In this document: piece after piece, positions 1 to 8,056 of the stretch | Numbering within the stretch: position 1 is the stretch's first letter | How the letters are laid out: every line of letters starts with the position of its first letter | Origin: Deltaproteobacteria bacterium | GTDB lineage: Bacteria; Myxococcota; Kuafuiibacteriia; Kuafuiibacteriales; Kuafuiibacteriaceae | Reading direction: 5' to 3' | NCBI GenBank assembly: GCA_011526105.1 | Contig: WYAZ01000115.1 | Location: 1-55,872 of the forward strand | DNA: 55,872 bases | The notes under the pieces: model-generated | Seen by the model: the letters and a program-made list of their open reading frames with translations, nothing else | Database searches by the model: none | Told to the model about the DNA's origin: nothing | Program-made: the position numbers and the translations under genes

Positions 1-648
1 CTACGAAGGGAGTTGGGTCGCCCCCAATGACCGAGGAGCCCGAAAGGGCGGCCGCAGGCCGCGCGTCGGCCAGGGACGAAAAGGACAAGCGCGAACGTGA
101 TCTGAACTTCTCGGACGGGACACTAGATAGTGATCGTTCGGTCCCGCGAACGATCGGACCTCCACCGGCCCTTCAATCCTCACGCCTTCGAAGTCCGTCC
201 AGGCCATCATGACCGAACGGCGCGTCCACCACGCCACCGCCACGCGATCGTCCTCGAGCAACACCAGGGGACGATACTGCATGGCGTCGTCGGAAGAGGG
301 GGCGGGCGGCACGAGGTCGAGCTTGGGTCCAAGGCCTGGTGCCACTCGCTGAACCACCGCCTGTAGTTTGCCGGCGCGGTTCTCCACCCAGAACAGCAGA
401 AACGTCGAGCCGGTGTACACGAGTCGAAACGCGCCACCTTGCATCTGCGCACGGGCGTCGGGCTCGAACACGAGCTCGATGTCGGGTTCGAGGAGCGTGG
501 CCTCAGGGTCGAAGACCGAGCGAGGCTCACCGGCTTCGACCTCGAACTCGGGGAGGGGCAGGGGAACGAGGCCCTCGACCCCGGCCTCACAACCAAAGGT
601 GCTGAGGCCGGAGACGATGAGCAAGCGAGTCGCGCGGCGCACGGACAC
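1..648 (-). CDS. Putative lipoprotein, beta-propeller-like, possibly frameshifted
   Basis: The 215-residue product begins at a GTG with AGGGTG about five bases upstream. Its first 20 residues form a signal-like segment ending LSTFGC, an imperfect lipobox, so export as a lipoprotein is likely but not certain. Residues about 70-170 contain alternating short hydrophobic strands such as FRLVYTGSTFLLFW and VAVAWW, typical of myxobacterial secreted propeller proteins. The last 40 residues, after the PNDHYLV stretch, are Arg/Pro-rich with poor third-position GC, and the stop falls exactly at the window edge. Another minus-strand frame stays open from about position 140 past position 1 with better third-position GC. 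A frameshift near position 130, with the true protein continuing outside the window, is therefore possible. Function unknown. Confidence 0.5.
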   Translation of the reverse strand: MSVRRATRLLIVSGLSTFGCEAGVEGLVPLPLPEFEVEAGEPRSVFDPEATLLEPDIELVFEPDARAQMQGGAFRLVYTGSTFLLFWVENRAGKLQAVVQRVAPGLGPKLDLVPPAPSSDDAMQYRPLVLLEDDRVAVAWWTRRSVMMAWTDFEGVRIEGPVEVRSFAGPNDHYLVSRPRSSDHVRACPFRPWPTRGLRPPFRAPRSLGATQLPS

Positions 649-787
649 CTGCGCACCCTACGCGTGCTTCGAGCTGGGCCTCAACCCGTGACGCCTGAGA
701 CGTCACACGCCGGCTGTGACACCGCGCCGCCCTTCAGCCACCCCACGCATTCCAGGCACTTACCTCGCCGGTGGACCGGCGTTCGAC

Positions 788-803
788 TGGCACGATGTGT
801 GAA
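788..803 (+). promoter_or_regulatory. Sigma-54-like element before the 817 gene
   Basis: A perfect -24 box TGGCAC (788-793) is followed by five bases and a weak -12 box, GTGAA. The -24 box starts 29 bases before the ATG. The -12 box lacks the usual GC, so alone this would be weak. It is listed because near-identical elements sit 28 bases before the starts at 4087 and 40303. Confidence 0.4.
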
Positions 804-816
804 ATGAGCCACGGGC

Positions 817-2016
817 ATGCCCATCGACATCCTCCACCGCCTCCCCTCTACCCCGAGCCCCAGCGTCCCGCTGCCTCCAAGGGGTCAGTCCTCGAAGCCC
901 GAGGTGAGCGCCGAGAAGAACTCGCCCGATGAGCCGAAGCCCCACGATGCCTTCGACCGCGGTCCTCGGCCGAGCTGGCTCGAGTACTCGGGCGGGCCTC
1001 ACCAAGTCGTGGCTCCGCGGGTGATGCAAGCGCGCGCCGCCGGTGCCTCCGCGCCAGCCGACGTGGGCCCCGGGACCTCGCTCTCGGATGCGGTCTACTG
1101 CCGCGCCCGGCATCTTCCAAAGGATGAGAAGCACAAACCCATTCGCGCGCTCTACGCGGAGGCAGACAAGCTCGCGAAGTCCGGCGACTACGCGAAGGCC
1201 GCCGACAAGCTCGAACGAGCGCTCTCCCGCTACGAGGAAGAGATCGACGCCTCCAAAGCGCTCGGAACCGGAGGCGTCGCGGGAACCAGCAACCTCGCCG
1301 CGCAATACCGAGTCCTCGCGGACATGAAGGCTCGCGGCGTCGAAGCCTCCAATCCCCCGACGCTTCCCGAGCTCGAGAAGTACTTTGGGTCCTTCGACTC
1401 CAGGGCGGAACGACCGGCGGCGTTGACGGCGTTCGGCGCGTACACTGAAGCCTTCTACGTTCACCCGGCCAGTGTCGGCCGTCCGGACGAAGACATCACC
1501 TACAGCAAGGATCCATCGAAGTACTCCGTGGGCAAGACGATCTACGGCAGTGAAGCTGACGCGAACCGGGCGCAAGAAAAGAGCGGAGGCACGCGGTACG
1601 AGTTCACGACTGCCGATGCGTCCGAGTGGAAAGACGTGACGACCGACCGCGACACCGTGGGGCTCGAAGGTGGGCACAGCAAGTCGGCCGGAAAGCGCGT
1701 GATCGATTGTGAAGGCTACGCATACCTTGGAGAGAAGCTGCTCGGCGCCGCGGGCTACAAGACCGAACAGGTCGCGGTGCAGAGCAAGAAAGGGGAGCAG
1801 CACGCGATGACCATGCTCATCGACCCTTCGCGCAAAGACTCGGTCGCGGTGGTGAGCAACGCCGAGATCCTCACCGCCGCCTCGAAGAAGGCAGCGCTGG
1901 ACCTTGGCTTTCAGGACGCGATGCCCGCCGGCGCCGAGGCCGGGCCGTACTTCTACGGGAGCAGTCAGCACGAGGCCCAGGTGAAGATGCTGCATCACCA
2001 TCGTAAGGCCTCGTAG
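817..2016 (+). CDS. Transglutaminase-like cysteine protein, effector-like
   Basis: The 399-residue protein has no signal peptide. It starts with about 60 residues of Pro/Ser-rich, probably disordered sequence. A helical segment at about 110-145 (DKLAKSGDYAKAADKLERAL) resembles a TPR unit. The C-terminal part has a Cys in IDCEGYAYLGEKLL (near residue 298), a His in GEQHAMTML (near 329) and an Asp in LIDPS (near 336). That order and spacing match the Cys-His-Asp triad of transglutaminase-like/papain-fold enzymes. It converges with the 2039-4087 gene, 22 bases apart, and shares with that gene and the one at 40303 an upstream TGGCAC element and a Pro-rich leaderless N-terminus. A toxin or effector role is an inference. 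No immunity gene is recognised beside it. Confidence 0.6.
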   Translation: MPIDILHRLPSTPSPSVPLPPRGQSSKPEVSAEKNSPDEPKPHDAFDRGPRPSWLEYSGGPHQVVAPRVMQARAAGASAPADVGPGTSLSDAVYCRARHLPKDEKHKPIRALYAEADKLAKSGDYAKAADKLERALSRYEEEIDASKALGTGGVAGTSNLAAQYRVLADMKARGVEASNPPTLPELEKYFGSFDSRAERPAALTAFGAYTEAFYVHPASVGRPDEDITYSKDPSKYSVGKTIYGSEADANRAQEKSGGTRYEFTTADASEWKDVTTDRDTVGLEGGHSKSAGKRVIDCEGYAYLGEKLLGAAGYKTEQVAVQSKKGEQHAMTMLIDPSRKDSVAVVSNAEILTAASKKAALDLGFQDAMPAGAEAGPYFYGSSQHEAQVKMLHHHRKAS

Positions 2017-2038
2017 GCCCACCGCGTGCGAGTCTCCG

Positions 2039-4087
2039 CTATCGCCCTTTCGCCTGCTCCGGCTCCGAGCGAATCGTGACGACGCCGTAGCTGACCGCTG
2101 CGGTGCCGGCGGCGCCCACCGCAGCGGCGCCGAGCATCGCCGCGACCTCCTTGGGAGTGACATGGAACTTTGCCCCGTTCTCGGCCGCCTCGTAGACCGC
2201 GGGGATCACGTCTCTCCCTCCGCGGGGCGACCCGAGCCATCGCAGCTTGGTGTTGTTGCCGTACAGAGGCCCGGGGCGATTGGCCGCGAGGACCTGAACC
2301 GGTGAATCGAGCTTGGCATTCAGGCGCGACGCGAGTGCTTCGGCATTGGAACCGCCTACAAACCACCGAAGGTCTCTTTGGTGGCACGAGTCGAGCACCA
2401 CCGCGCTCACGGTCTGACCTTCGGCGCGCGCCTTTCGAATGCCCTCCGCGATGAGCTCGGCCGCCTTCTCGTTGGTGAGGCCATGGAACCCGAAGCGCGA
2501 GCCGTGCGCCGAGAATACCGCCACCTCCTTCATGGTCTCGAGCGGACGGCCGTTCACGATCAGCTGCTCGGGTCTCACGTTGCCGAGCGTCGGGACGGCG
2601 GTGGGTGAAGACCGAAGCCTCCCGGCCTCGTCGAGCATCTGTCCTTGCGCCGCAAACGCGCCGTTGCCGTCGAGGTTGCGAGGCGGACGGATGTGCACCG
2701 CCGGCGTCCATCGGTTGGTGACCGTCGGGAGCCGGCGCGCGATCTCATAGCCTTTCGTGGCGATCTCCGACGTCACCTGGGGTGCTGCGAGCTGCACGCC
2801 GAGCTCGCGGAGCGCGTTCGGTCCCGTGGCTGCGACATCGTCGAGCACCGAAGCGATGGAGACCACCTCCGCCATCTGGGGTCTCTCGGCGAAGAACTTC
2901 ACGATGGCCGCGGCCTCCTCCGGGTGCGTCTCAGCGAGGCGGACGAACGCGGGGATCTGGGCCGCTTCGATCAGAGGGCTGACCACTCTTCCTTCGACGA
3001 GAAGAGGCTTCCACCAGTCAGGTAGGCTTCGTGGCGCGAGAGCAGCAGCGGCGGCAGGCTTCGCCGCTTTCCGGGCTAGCGCGGCGCGCACTCCGAGCAC
3101 GCCGCCGGCGACCGAGACGCCGGCCAGCGCTAGGTCCCATCCCGAGACGGTCTCTCGAGTGAGATCCGGAGCCGATGTGTCCATCTCAGTCTCCGACGCG
3201 GCGCCTCGAAACCGCGCCTCGCTGACCAGGGAGGCGAACGCGGCCGCGTCGGGCGCGGTGAAGAGCAGCGCGGAAGCGAGGCCCACCGGGGCGATCATCG
3301 AGAACCCAGCCGCAGCAGCAGAGAGCACGTCGAAGATCCGCTTCTTGTCGCGCTCCTTGGTCTCGAGGCTCCGTGGGATGTCGCGGAGCAGAGCGATGGT
3401 GAGCGGATCCGGGGCCTCGCGGGAGGCGAGCGAGGCCACCGCGCCTTCCAGGCGCCACGCGAGGGAGGGCTCCTCCTCGAGCAGTCCGCGCAGGTGCTCG
3501 ATGTTGGAGACGACGTCCTTCGCCCGCGCCGCTTCGGGGCCGCTCTTCGCTAGAGCTTGGCGCGCAAGCACGTCGCTTTTGGACAAGCTGTCCTCGATGC
3601 TACGAAGAAGTTCTGGGGTCAGCTTGTGCTCGAGCTCGGTGCGTTGCTCGAGATAGGCCTCGAGTGTGGACTCGAGGTTGTCGACGATTCGGTCCCAGCG
3701 CGCCGCTCGCTCCAGGCCCGAGGGTGCGAAGGATGCGTGGGGGTTCGACTCGCAGAGCGACCGCATTTGCGATGCGCGGTCCCGAACCCGTGCGAGGATC
3801 AGACTCGAGCTCTCGAGGCCCTCGTGCTGGAGCATCGAGAAGGCCTTCATGGCGAGATCCTCGGGTCGCTCCGAGACAGCACCGAGCTCGGCATCGTGCA
3901 TCACTTCGAAGCGAGCTTGCGGAAGCACGGCGTCGAGTCGGTCGGTGCTCGCACGCTCCACGCGATCCCCGTGAGCAATCGCGTCGGGCGCAGGCACTTT
4001 CGAGATCGCGGGGCGCGCGGGCACGGGTGACGTGTGAAGCCCAAGCTCGGGCGCAGAGGTTTTGGGGCGGGTGCGAAGGTCCGACAT
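2039..4087 (-). CDS. Large effector-like protein with clan CD protease-like domain
   Basis: The product is 682 residues from the ATG at 4087. An in-frame ATG at 4141 would add 18 residues but would bury the promoter-like element at 4100-4115, so 4087 is preferred. The N-terminus is Pro-rich and lacks a signal peptide. A long alpha-helical region follows, then two hydrophobic stretches (around SAAAAGFSMIAPVGLASALL and LALAGVSVAGGVLGV). Near the C-terminus is FSAHGSRFGFHG (His near residue 528), then VVLDSCHQRDL (Cys near 568). A His-Gly followed about 40 residues later by a small or acidic residue and Cys is the dyad pattern of clan CD peptidases (caspase, gingipain, C80, CHAT). A last hydrophobic segment precedes the end. 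A polymorphic toxin or secreted effector is inferred. The full-length protein matches no family I recognise. Confidence 0.6.
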   Translation of the reverse strand: MSDLRTRPKTSAPELGLHTSPVPARPAISKVPAPDAIAHGDRVERASTDRLDAVLPQARFEVMHDAELGAVSERPEDLAMKAFSMLQHEGLESSSLILARVRDRASQMRSLCESNPHASFAPSGLERAARWDRIVDNLESTLEAYLEQRTELEHKLTPELLRSIEDSLSKSDVLARQALAKSGPEAARAKDVVSNIEHLRGLLEEEPSLAWRLEGAVASLASREAPDPLTIALLRDIPRSLETKERDKKRIFDVLSAAAAGFSMIAPVGLASALLFTAPDAAAFASLVSEARFRGAASETEMDTSAPDLTRETVSGWDLALAGVSVAGGVLGVRAALARKAAKPAAAAALAPRSLPDWWKPLLVEGRVVSPLIEAAQIPAFVRLAETHPEEAAAIVKFFAERPQMAEVVSIASVLDDVAATGPNALRELGVQLAAPQVTSEIATKGYEIARRLPTVTNRWTPAVHIRPPRNLDGNGAFAAQGQMLDEAGRLRSSPTAVPTLGNVRPEQLIVNGRPLETMKEVAVFSAHGSRFGFHGLTNEKAAELIAEGIRKARAEGQTVSAVVLDSCHQRDLRWFVGGSNAEALASRLNAKLDSPVQVLAANRPGPLYGNNTKLRWLGSPRGGRDVIPAVYEAAENGAKFHVTPKEVAAMLGAAAVGAAGTAAVSYGVVTIRSEPEQAKGR

Positions 4088-4099
4088 GGGGCGGCACAA

Positions 4100-4115
4100 T
4101 GCACCGGTCGTGCCA
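4100..4115 (-). promoter_or_regulatory. Sigma-54-like promoter before the 4087 start
   Basis: On the minus strand TGGCAC (4115-4110), five bases, then GTGCA (4104-4100) matches the sigma-54 consensus TGGCAC-N5-TTGCA at 10 of 11 fixed positions. It lies exactly 28 bases before the ATG, the same geometry as the element before the gene at 40303. Confidence 0.5.
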
Positions 4116-4231
4116 TACGCGAGGTCTCCAAGAGACGCCATCCAGGCTCTGGCGAGCCCGAACGAACCCGAACGAATCCGGACGCCCCCGATACGCAGGC
4201 CGCCGGGCTAGATAGAGCGTGCTGCAAAACA

Positions 4232-4255
4232 GAATGATGACTGCACTTCATTCTA
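4232..4255. promoter_or_regulatory. Operator-like inverted repeat AGAATGA-N10-TCATTCT
   Basis: Perfect 7-base arms separated by 10 bases lie in an unusually AT-rich patch 37 bases upstream of the ATG at 4292, ahead of the carbamoyltransferase operon. Size and position fit a dimeric repressor or activator site. No cognate regulator is evident nearby. Confidence 0.4.
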
Positions 4256-4291
4256 ATGGATTGCTTGTCTTGGTTTCGGCAAGGTGGACCC

Positions 4292-5419
4292 ATGAACACG
4301 CCGCGATCCAAAGGAGGAAAACGCCCGAAAGCGCCGCTCTTCTTCAAGCTCGCGGTGCTCGGAGTGAGTGCGGGGAGCACGCTCGCGGCGGCAGAGGCGC
4401 TCGCCGCCTGGTCCCAAGGAAGCGCGTTTCCCTATCTCAATATCTTCGAGGCCGACGCGCGCTACGGGGTGGTGCTCGAGTCCAACGCGAGCACGCGTAT
4501 TCGCACACGCAAGGGTCGAGTCTCCTCGATTCGAACCAACGAGCACGGCTTTCGAGGGCCGAGGGTGAGCTCGCCCGGCGGCAGCATCCTGCTTCTCGGC
4601 GACTCGCAAGTGCTCGGCTTCGGGGTGGAGGAGAACGAGACCGTCGCCGGAAGACTCCGCGCGGCCGGGTTCGAAGCGCACGCGGTCGCGGTGCCGAGCT
4701 GGGGGCCCATCGAGCTGGCCCTCGCGGCGGAGGACTGGGTTCCGCGGCTTCGGCCGAAGACCGTGGTGTTCTTCGCCAACATCACGAATGACTGGCCGGA
4801 GGCGAACGTGCCGAACGCCGAGCGCAGCACCGCGCGGGATGGATGGCTGGCCCGGAGGCGCCCCGACCTCACGCCCGAAACACTCACGGGCTTTCCGGGG
4901 CGAAGGTGGCTGCTCGCACGTTCACATCTCGTCTTCTCCCTGCGGGCGCTGCGGGCGTTCCGGGCGAAGCGTCCGGCCACAGAGCTCACGCTCGGGGCGC
5001 CGGCGGCCGAGCGCATGCTCACGCAGGTGGGCGAGCTCTCCGCGCCTCGAGGAGACGATCGCTCCCGCCTGACCGGGCTCGTTCGTCGAGCGGTGCGAGC
5101 CTGCAAAGCACGGTGCCGCGTGGTGGTCGCCATCCTGCCCATGGACGTTCAGGTCGATGACCGGGAGTGGACCAAGTACGGCCGCGCCGCTCGAGACCCT
5201 TCGAGCCTGGCATCCCTGAGCGAGGGGCTGCTTTACGACCTGCGCACGCTCGAGGTCCTCGCGCTCGACCTGCTTCCTGCTCTACGAGCGGCATCACCCG
5301 GCGCGTTCCTGGATGATGATCCCCACCTTTCGAGCCGCGGTCATGAAGCGATCGCGCTGCAGCTCCGGGCGGTGCTCTCCGCCCCACACTACGTTTCACG
5401 CCCTGAGGTGAGTCCATGA
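4292..5419 (+). CDS. SGNH/GDSL-family hydrolase, membrane-anchored
   Basis: The start at 4292 is chosen because AAGGTGG precedes it with normal spacing; an upstream in-frame ATG at 4256 has none. The product has 375 residues. Residues about 15-35 form a signal-anchor (FFKLAVLGVSAGSTLAAAEAL). The SGNH block I is ILLLGDSQVLGFGV, with Ser in GDSQ as likely nucleophile. The C-terminal DDDPHLSSRGHEAIA supplies the Asp-x-x-His pair. SGNH proteins of this kind often move or remove acyl groups on carbohydrates at the cell surface. It overlaps the next gene by four bases (ATGA) and heads an operon with a carbamoyltransferase. SGNH proteins are common partners of SxtJ/DUF5989/carbamoyltransferase clusters. 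The substrate cannot be read from the sequence. Confidence 0.8.
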   Translation: MNTPRSKGGKRPKAPLFFKLAVLGVSAGSTLAAAEALAAWSQGSAFPYLNIFEADARYGVVLESNASTRIRTRKGRVSSIRTNEHGFRGPRVSSPGGSILLLGDSQVLGFGVEENETVAGRLRAAGFEAHAVAVPSWGPIELALAAEDWVPRLRPKTVVFFANITNDWPEANVPNAERSTARDGWLARRRPDLTPETLTGFPGRRWLLARSHLVFSLRALRAFRAKRPATELTLGAPAAERMLTQVGELSAPRGDDRSRLTGLVRRAVRACKARCRVVVAILPMDVQVDDREWTKYGRAARDPSSLASLSEGLLYDLRTLEVLALDLLPALRAASPGAFLDDDPHLSSRGHEAIALQLRAVLSAPHYVSRPEVSP

Positions 5420-6135
5420 GTCACGCCGTCATCGCTCGTCTCTCGGCGCCCTTGGTCTGGCGCCGGCCTAAGAACATGGCCCGCAAGCTGGCCGAGTTCG
5501 GAGCTACCGAAGCCGGCAGCGCGCTCGACATGCTCCGGGCCTCGGAGCTCTGTCCGGACCCGCGATTGCGACGGATCTTTCTGCGCCATGCACTCGACGA
5601 AGCCCGCCACGCACGGCTCTTTCGTCATGCCGCAGACCAGCTCGACCCACGGGCGCGTCACGAACTTTCGAGCCGTGCTCAGAGTCATCAGCGACTGCGA
5701 GATCTCTACGCAGAGCTTGGGGCCGAAGCATTTCTCGCGTTCGTCCTACGCGCCGAACAGAGCGGCGAAGGGCACTTTCGTGCGTTGGTCAATGAACTTG
5801 GTCGGAGCGAACCGGAGCTGGCCACGCTCTTTCTCGCGGTGGCCAAGGACGAGCAGTTTCACGTCGCCTACAGCGCGCACTGGCTAACGCGCCTCGCGGG
5901 TCCCCGTCGTCCCGCACGTATCCGAGCCGAGCGACTCAGCTCGCTCTGGCTCGCTTGGCGTCGCGCGGGACGCCAAATCGGAGAGCGCGTGAGCTGGGTC
6001 TTGGGGGTGCTGCTCTACTTCGCGGTGCTGCCGCCCTTTGCGCTCATGTTGCGGCGCCTCGAATCGGACGATCCCGGCTGGAAGCCCGCCCGCTCGCTAC
6101 CCAGCTCGATCGAAGAAGCAAGGAGGCAGTTCTGA
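5416..6135 (+). CDS. Ferritin-like di-iron protein with C-terminal membrane segment
   Basis: The 239-residue protein has the four-helix carboxylate pattern of ferritin-like di-iron enzymes: Glu32, then E62-A-R-H65, Glu114, then E146-Q-F-H149. Two ExxH motifs about 84 residues apart, each with a partner Glu about 30 residues before, match the family. A hydrophobic segment at about 197-216 (VSWVLGVLLYFAVLPPF) suggests membrane attachment. It is translationally coupled to both neighbours (ATGA with the SGNH gene, TGATG with the carbamoyltransferase). It may hydroxylate, desaturate or otherwise oxidise the molecule that the neighbouring enzymes decorate; that role is inferred from context only. 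Confidence 0.75.
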   Translation: MSHAVIARLSAPLVWRRPKNMARKLAEFGATEAGSALDMLRASELCPDPRLRRIFLRHALDEARHARLFRHAADQLDPRARHELSSRAQSHQRLRDLYAELGAEAFLAFVLRAEQSGEGHFRALVNELGRSEPELATLFLAVAKDEQFHVAYSAHWLTRLAGPRRPARIRAERLSSLWLAWRRAGRQIGERVSWVLGVLLYFAVLPPFALMLRRLESDDPGWKPARSLPSSIEEARRQF

Positions 6136-7886
6136 TGAAGGTCCTAGGAGTGAGCGCGTATTTTCACGACGCGGCGGCAGCGCTGGTGGAAGGTAGCGAG
6201 ATCCTTGCCGCCGCCCAAGAGGAGCGCTTCAGCCGCACCAAACACGACGCCGAGCTACCGCTACGGTCGATACGCTTCTGCCTCGAGCAGTCGGGCCTCG
6301 AAGCCCGCGATCTCGACGCCGTCGTGTTCTACGAGAAGCCACTTCGCAAGTTCGAACGCATCCTCGTGAGTCATCTCCGAGGACTCCCCAGAGGCGCGGG
6401 GCAGTTCACCCGCGCCATCGGCACCTGGCTGGGTGACCGTCTGTGGATTCGCGATGAGATCGCTAAGGCTGTGGGCTGCCCGAAGGATCGGGTGCTCTTC
6501 TCGGAGCATCACCTCTCGCACGCGGCCTCGGCCTTCTTTAGCTCACCCTTCGACTCGGCCGCCATCGTGACCGTGGATGGGGTGGGGGAGACCGCCACCA
6601 CTTCGATCTTCCGTGGAGAGACCAACAGCTCTGGCTCAAAGATCGAACTCCTGTCCGAACTGCACTACCCGCACTCGATCGGGCTCCTATACTCTGCGCT
6701 CACCGCGTACCTCGGCTTCGAGGTCAACGAAGGCGAGTACAAGGTGATGGGCCTTGCGGCCTACGGGAAGCCGCGCTTCCTCGATGCGCTCGCCTCGACC
6801 TGCCGCGTGGGCTCGAACGCCGAGCTCGAGGTGGACCGCCGGTACTACTCTTGGTCTAGGAGCGCGACGCAGAGCTTCACCTCACGCCTTGAAGCACTGC
6901 TTGGCCCGGCGCGAACGCCCGGCACTCCGCTCGTCTTGCCCGCCGCCCCCGGTTCGGCGGCGGAACGCTACGCGGACATCGCCGCCTCACTGCAGGCCTT
7001 CACGGAGCTGTACCTCTTGTCACTTCTCGAGGAGGCCAAATGTCGGACCGGCGAGTCGAAGCTCGCGCTCGCGGGAGGTGTCGCCCTAAACGCGGTCGCG
7101 AACCGGCGCCTCATCGAGGAGGGTCCGTTTCAGAGTCTCTTCGTTCAGCCCGCTGCCGGTGACGCGGGTGGGGCGCTCGGCGCGGCGCAGTGGGTGAGTC
7201 ACGTGCTCGACGGCGCGCCTCGCGCCGGGGGGCTGAAGAGCGCGCTCCTCGGTCGAGCTGAGGATCCCGCGCACGTCGCGCGCTATCTCGATGACTGTCA
7301 CATTCCGCACCGCCGCTTCGATGATCGCGGCGCTTTGTTTCGGGAGGTCGCGAGAAGCCTCGCATCGGGTCAGGTCGGCGCCATGAGTCGGGGCCGCTTC
7401 GAGTGGGGCCCTCGCGCGCTGGGTGCTCGATCCATCCTCGCCGATCCGCGAGGGCCGAGCACTCGCGACCGCGTCAACCGTAAGATCAAGCTGCGCGAGC
7501 CCTTCCGTCCGTTTGCGCCGGCGGTCCTCGCGGAAGACGCCTCGCGCTGGTTCGAGCCGGTGCCTGGCCGCGAAGATCTCACGACCGCCTTTATGTGCTC
7601 GGTCGCACCCGCGACCCTCGAGGCGCAGCGAGAGCTGCCGGCGGTCGTTCATGTCGATGGCACGGCGCGGCTCCAGACCGTCACGAAGGAAGGGAGCGCG
7701 GATCTCTACGCGCTGCTCGAGGCCTTTCGTGACGAGACCGGGATTGGGGTGCTGCTCAACACCTCGCTCAATCTCAAAGACGAACCCATCGCGGCTACCG
7801 TCGCGGACGCATATTCGGTCTTCGCGCGTTCCGAGCTCGACTTCCTCGTGGTCGAGGACGCGCTCATCGAGAGGAGCACGGCATGA
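6135..7886 (+). CDS. Carbamoyltransferase, NodU/TobZ/CmcH family
   Basis: The 583-residue product is a full-length O-carbamoyltransferase. The ATG at 6135 has a perfect AGGAGG at 6121-6126 and overlaps the previous stop. The N-terminal Kae1-like domain opens with VLGVSAYFHDAAAALV and AAAQEERFSRTKHD, then has the histidine block SEHHLSHAASAFF, then EGEYKVMGLAAYG and GGVALNAVANR. The C-terminal YrdC-like part includes GARSILADPR and LNTSLNLKDEPIA. The family moves a carbamoyl group from carbamoyl phosphate, through carbamoyl-adenylate, onto a hydroxyl of a sugar or natural product. Operon partners point to a cell-envelope or exported glycan or lipid. The acceptor is unknown. Confidence 0.93.
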   Translation: MKVLGVSAYFHDAAAALVEGSEILAAAQEERFSRTKHDAELPLRSIRFCLEQSGLEARDLDAVVFYEKPLRKFERILVSHLRGLPRGAGQFTRAIGTWLGDRLWIRDEIAKAVGCPKDRVLFSEHHLSHAASAFFSSPFDSAAIVTVDGVGETATTSIFRGETNSSGSKIELLSELHYPHSIGLLYSALTAYLGFEVNEGEYKVMGLAAYGKPRFLDALASTCRVGSNAELEVDRRYYSWSRSATQSFTSRLEALLGPARTPGTPLVLPAAPGSAAERYADIAASLQAFTELYLLSLLEEAKCRTGESKLALAGGVALNAVANRRLIEEGPFQSLFVQPAAGDAGGALGAAQWVSHVLDGAPRAGGLKSALLGRAEDPAHVARYLDDCHIPHRRFDDRGALFREVARSLASGQVGAMSRGRFEWGPRALGARSILADPRGPSTRDRVNRKIKLREPFRPFAPAVLAEDASRWFEPVPGREDLTTAFMCSVAPATLEAQRELPAVVHVDGTARLQTVTKEGSADLYALLEAFRDETGIGVLLNTSLNLKDEPIAATVADAYSVFARSELDFLVVEDALIERSTA

Positions 7887-8047
7887 TCTCGCGTGTTCAG
7901 ACCGTCCTCGAACTCTGTTCCTTGCTCATCCTCAACAAGCGTTGGTGGCTGGTGCCGATGGTCGGCATCCTGGCCCTCGCGAGTGTTCTGCTCGTCTTGC
8001 TCCAAGCGGCCGAGTACGTCGCGCCCTTCGTGTACACCATCTTCTGA
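7883..8047 (+). CDS. Small DUF5989-family membrane protein
   Basis: A 54-residue gene starts at the ATG overlapping the carbamoyltransferase stop (ATGA). The product begins MISRVQTVLELCSLLILNKRW, then WWLVPMVGILALASVLLVLLQ, one strong transmembrane helix, and ends FVYTIF. The rKRWWLxP turn followed by a single helix and a short aromatic tail is the DUF5989 pattern. That family is encoded beside carbamoyltransferases and SxtJ. Here SxtJ itself is not found. It probably anchors or assists the carbamoyltransferase at the membrane, which is an inference from conserved neighbourhood. Confidence 0.8.
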   Translation: MISRVQTVLELCSLLILNKRWWLVPMVGILALASVLLVLLQAAEYVAPFVYTIF

Positions 8048-8056
8048 GAGGTCCTC

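Noticed and set aside
5955-6134. 60-residue extension of the carbamoyltransferase
   Set aside because: It overlaps the ferritin-like gene, and the ATG at 6135 has AGGAGG at normal spacing and the conserved start MKVLGVSAYFHD.
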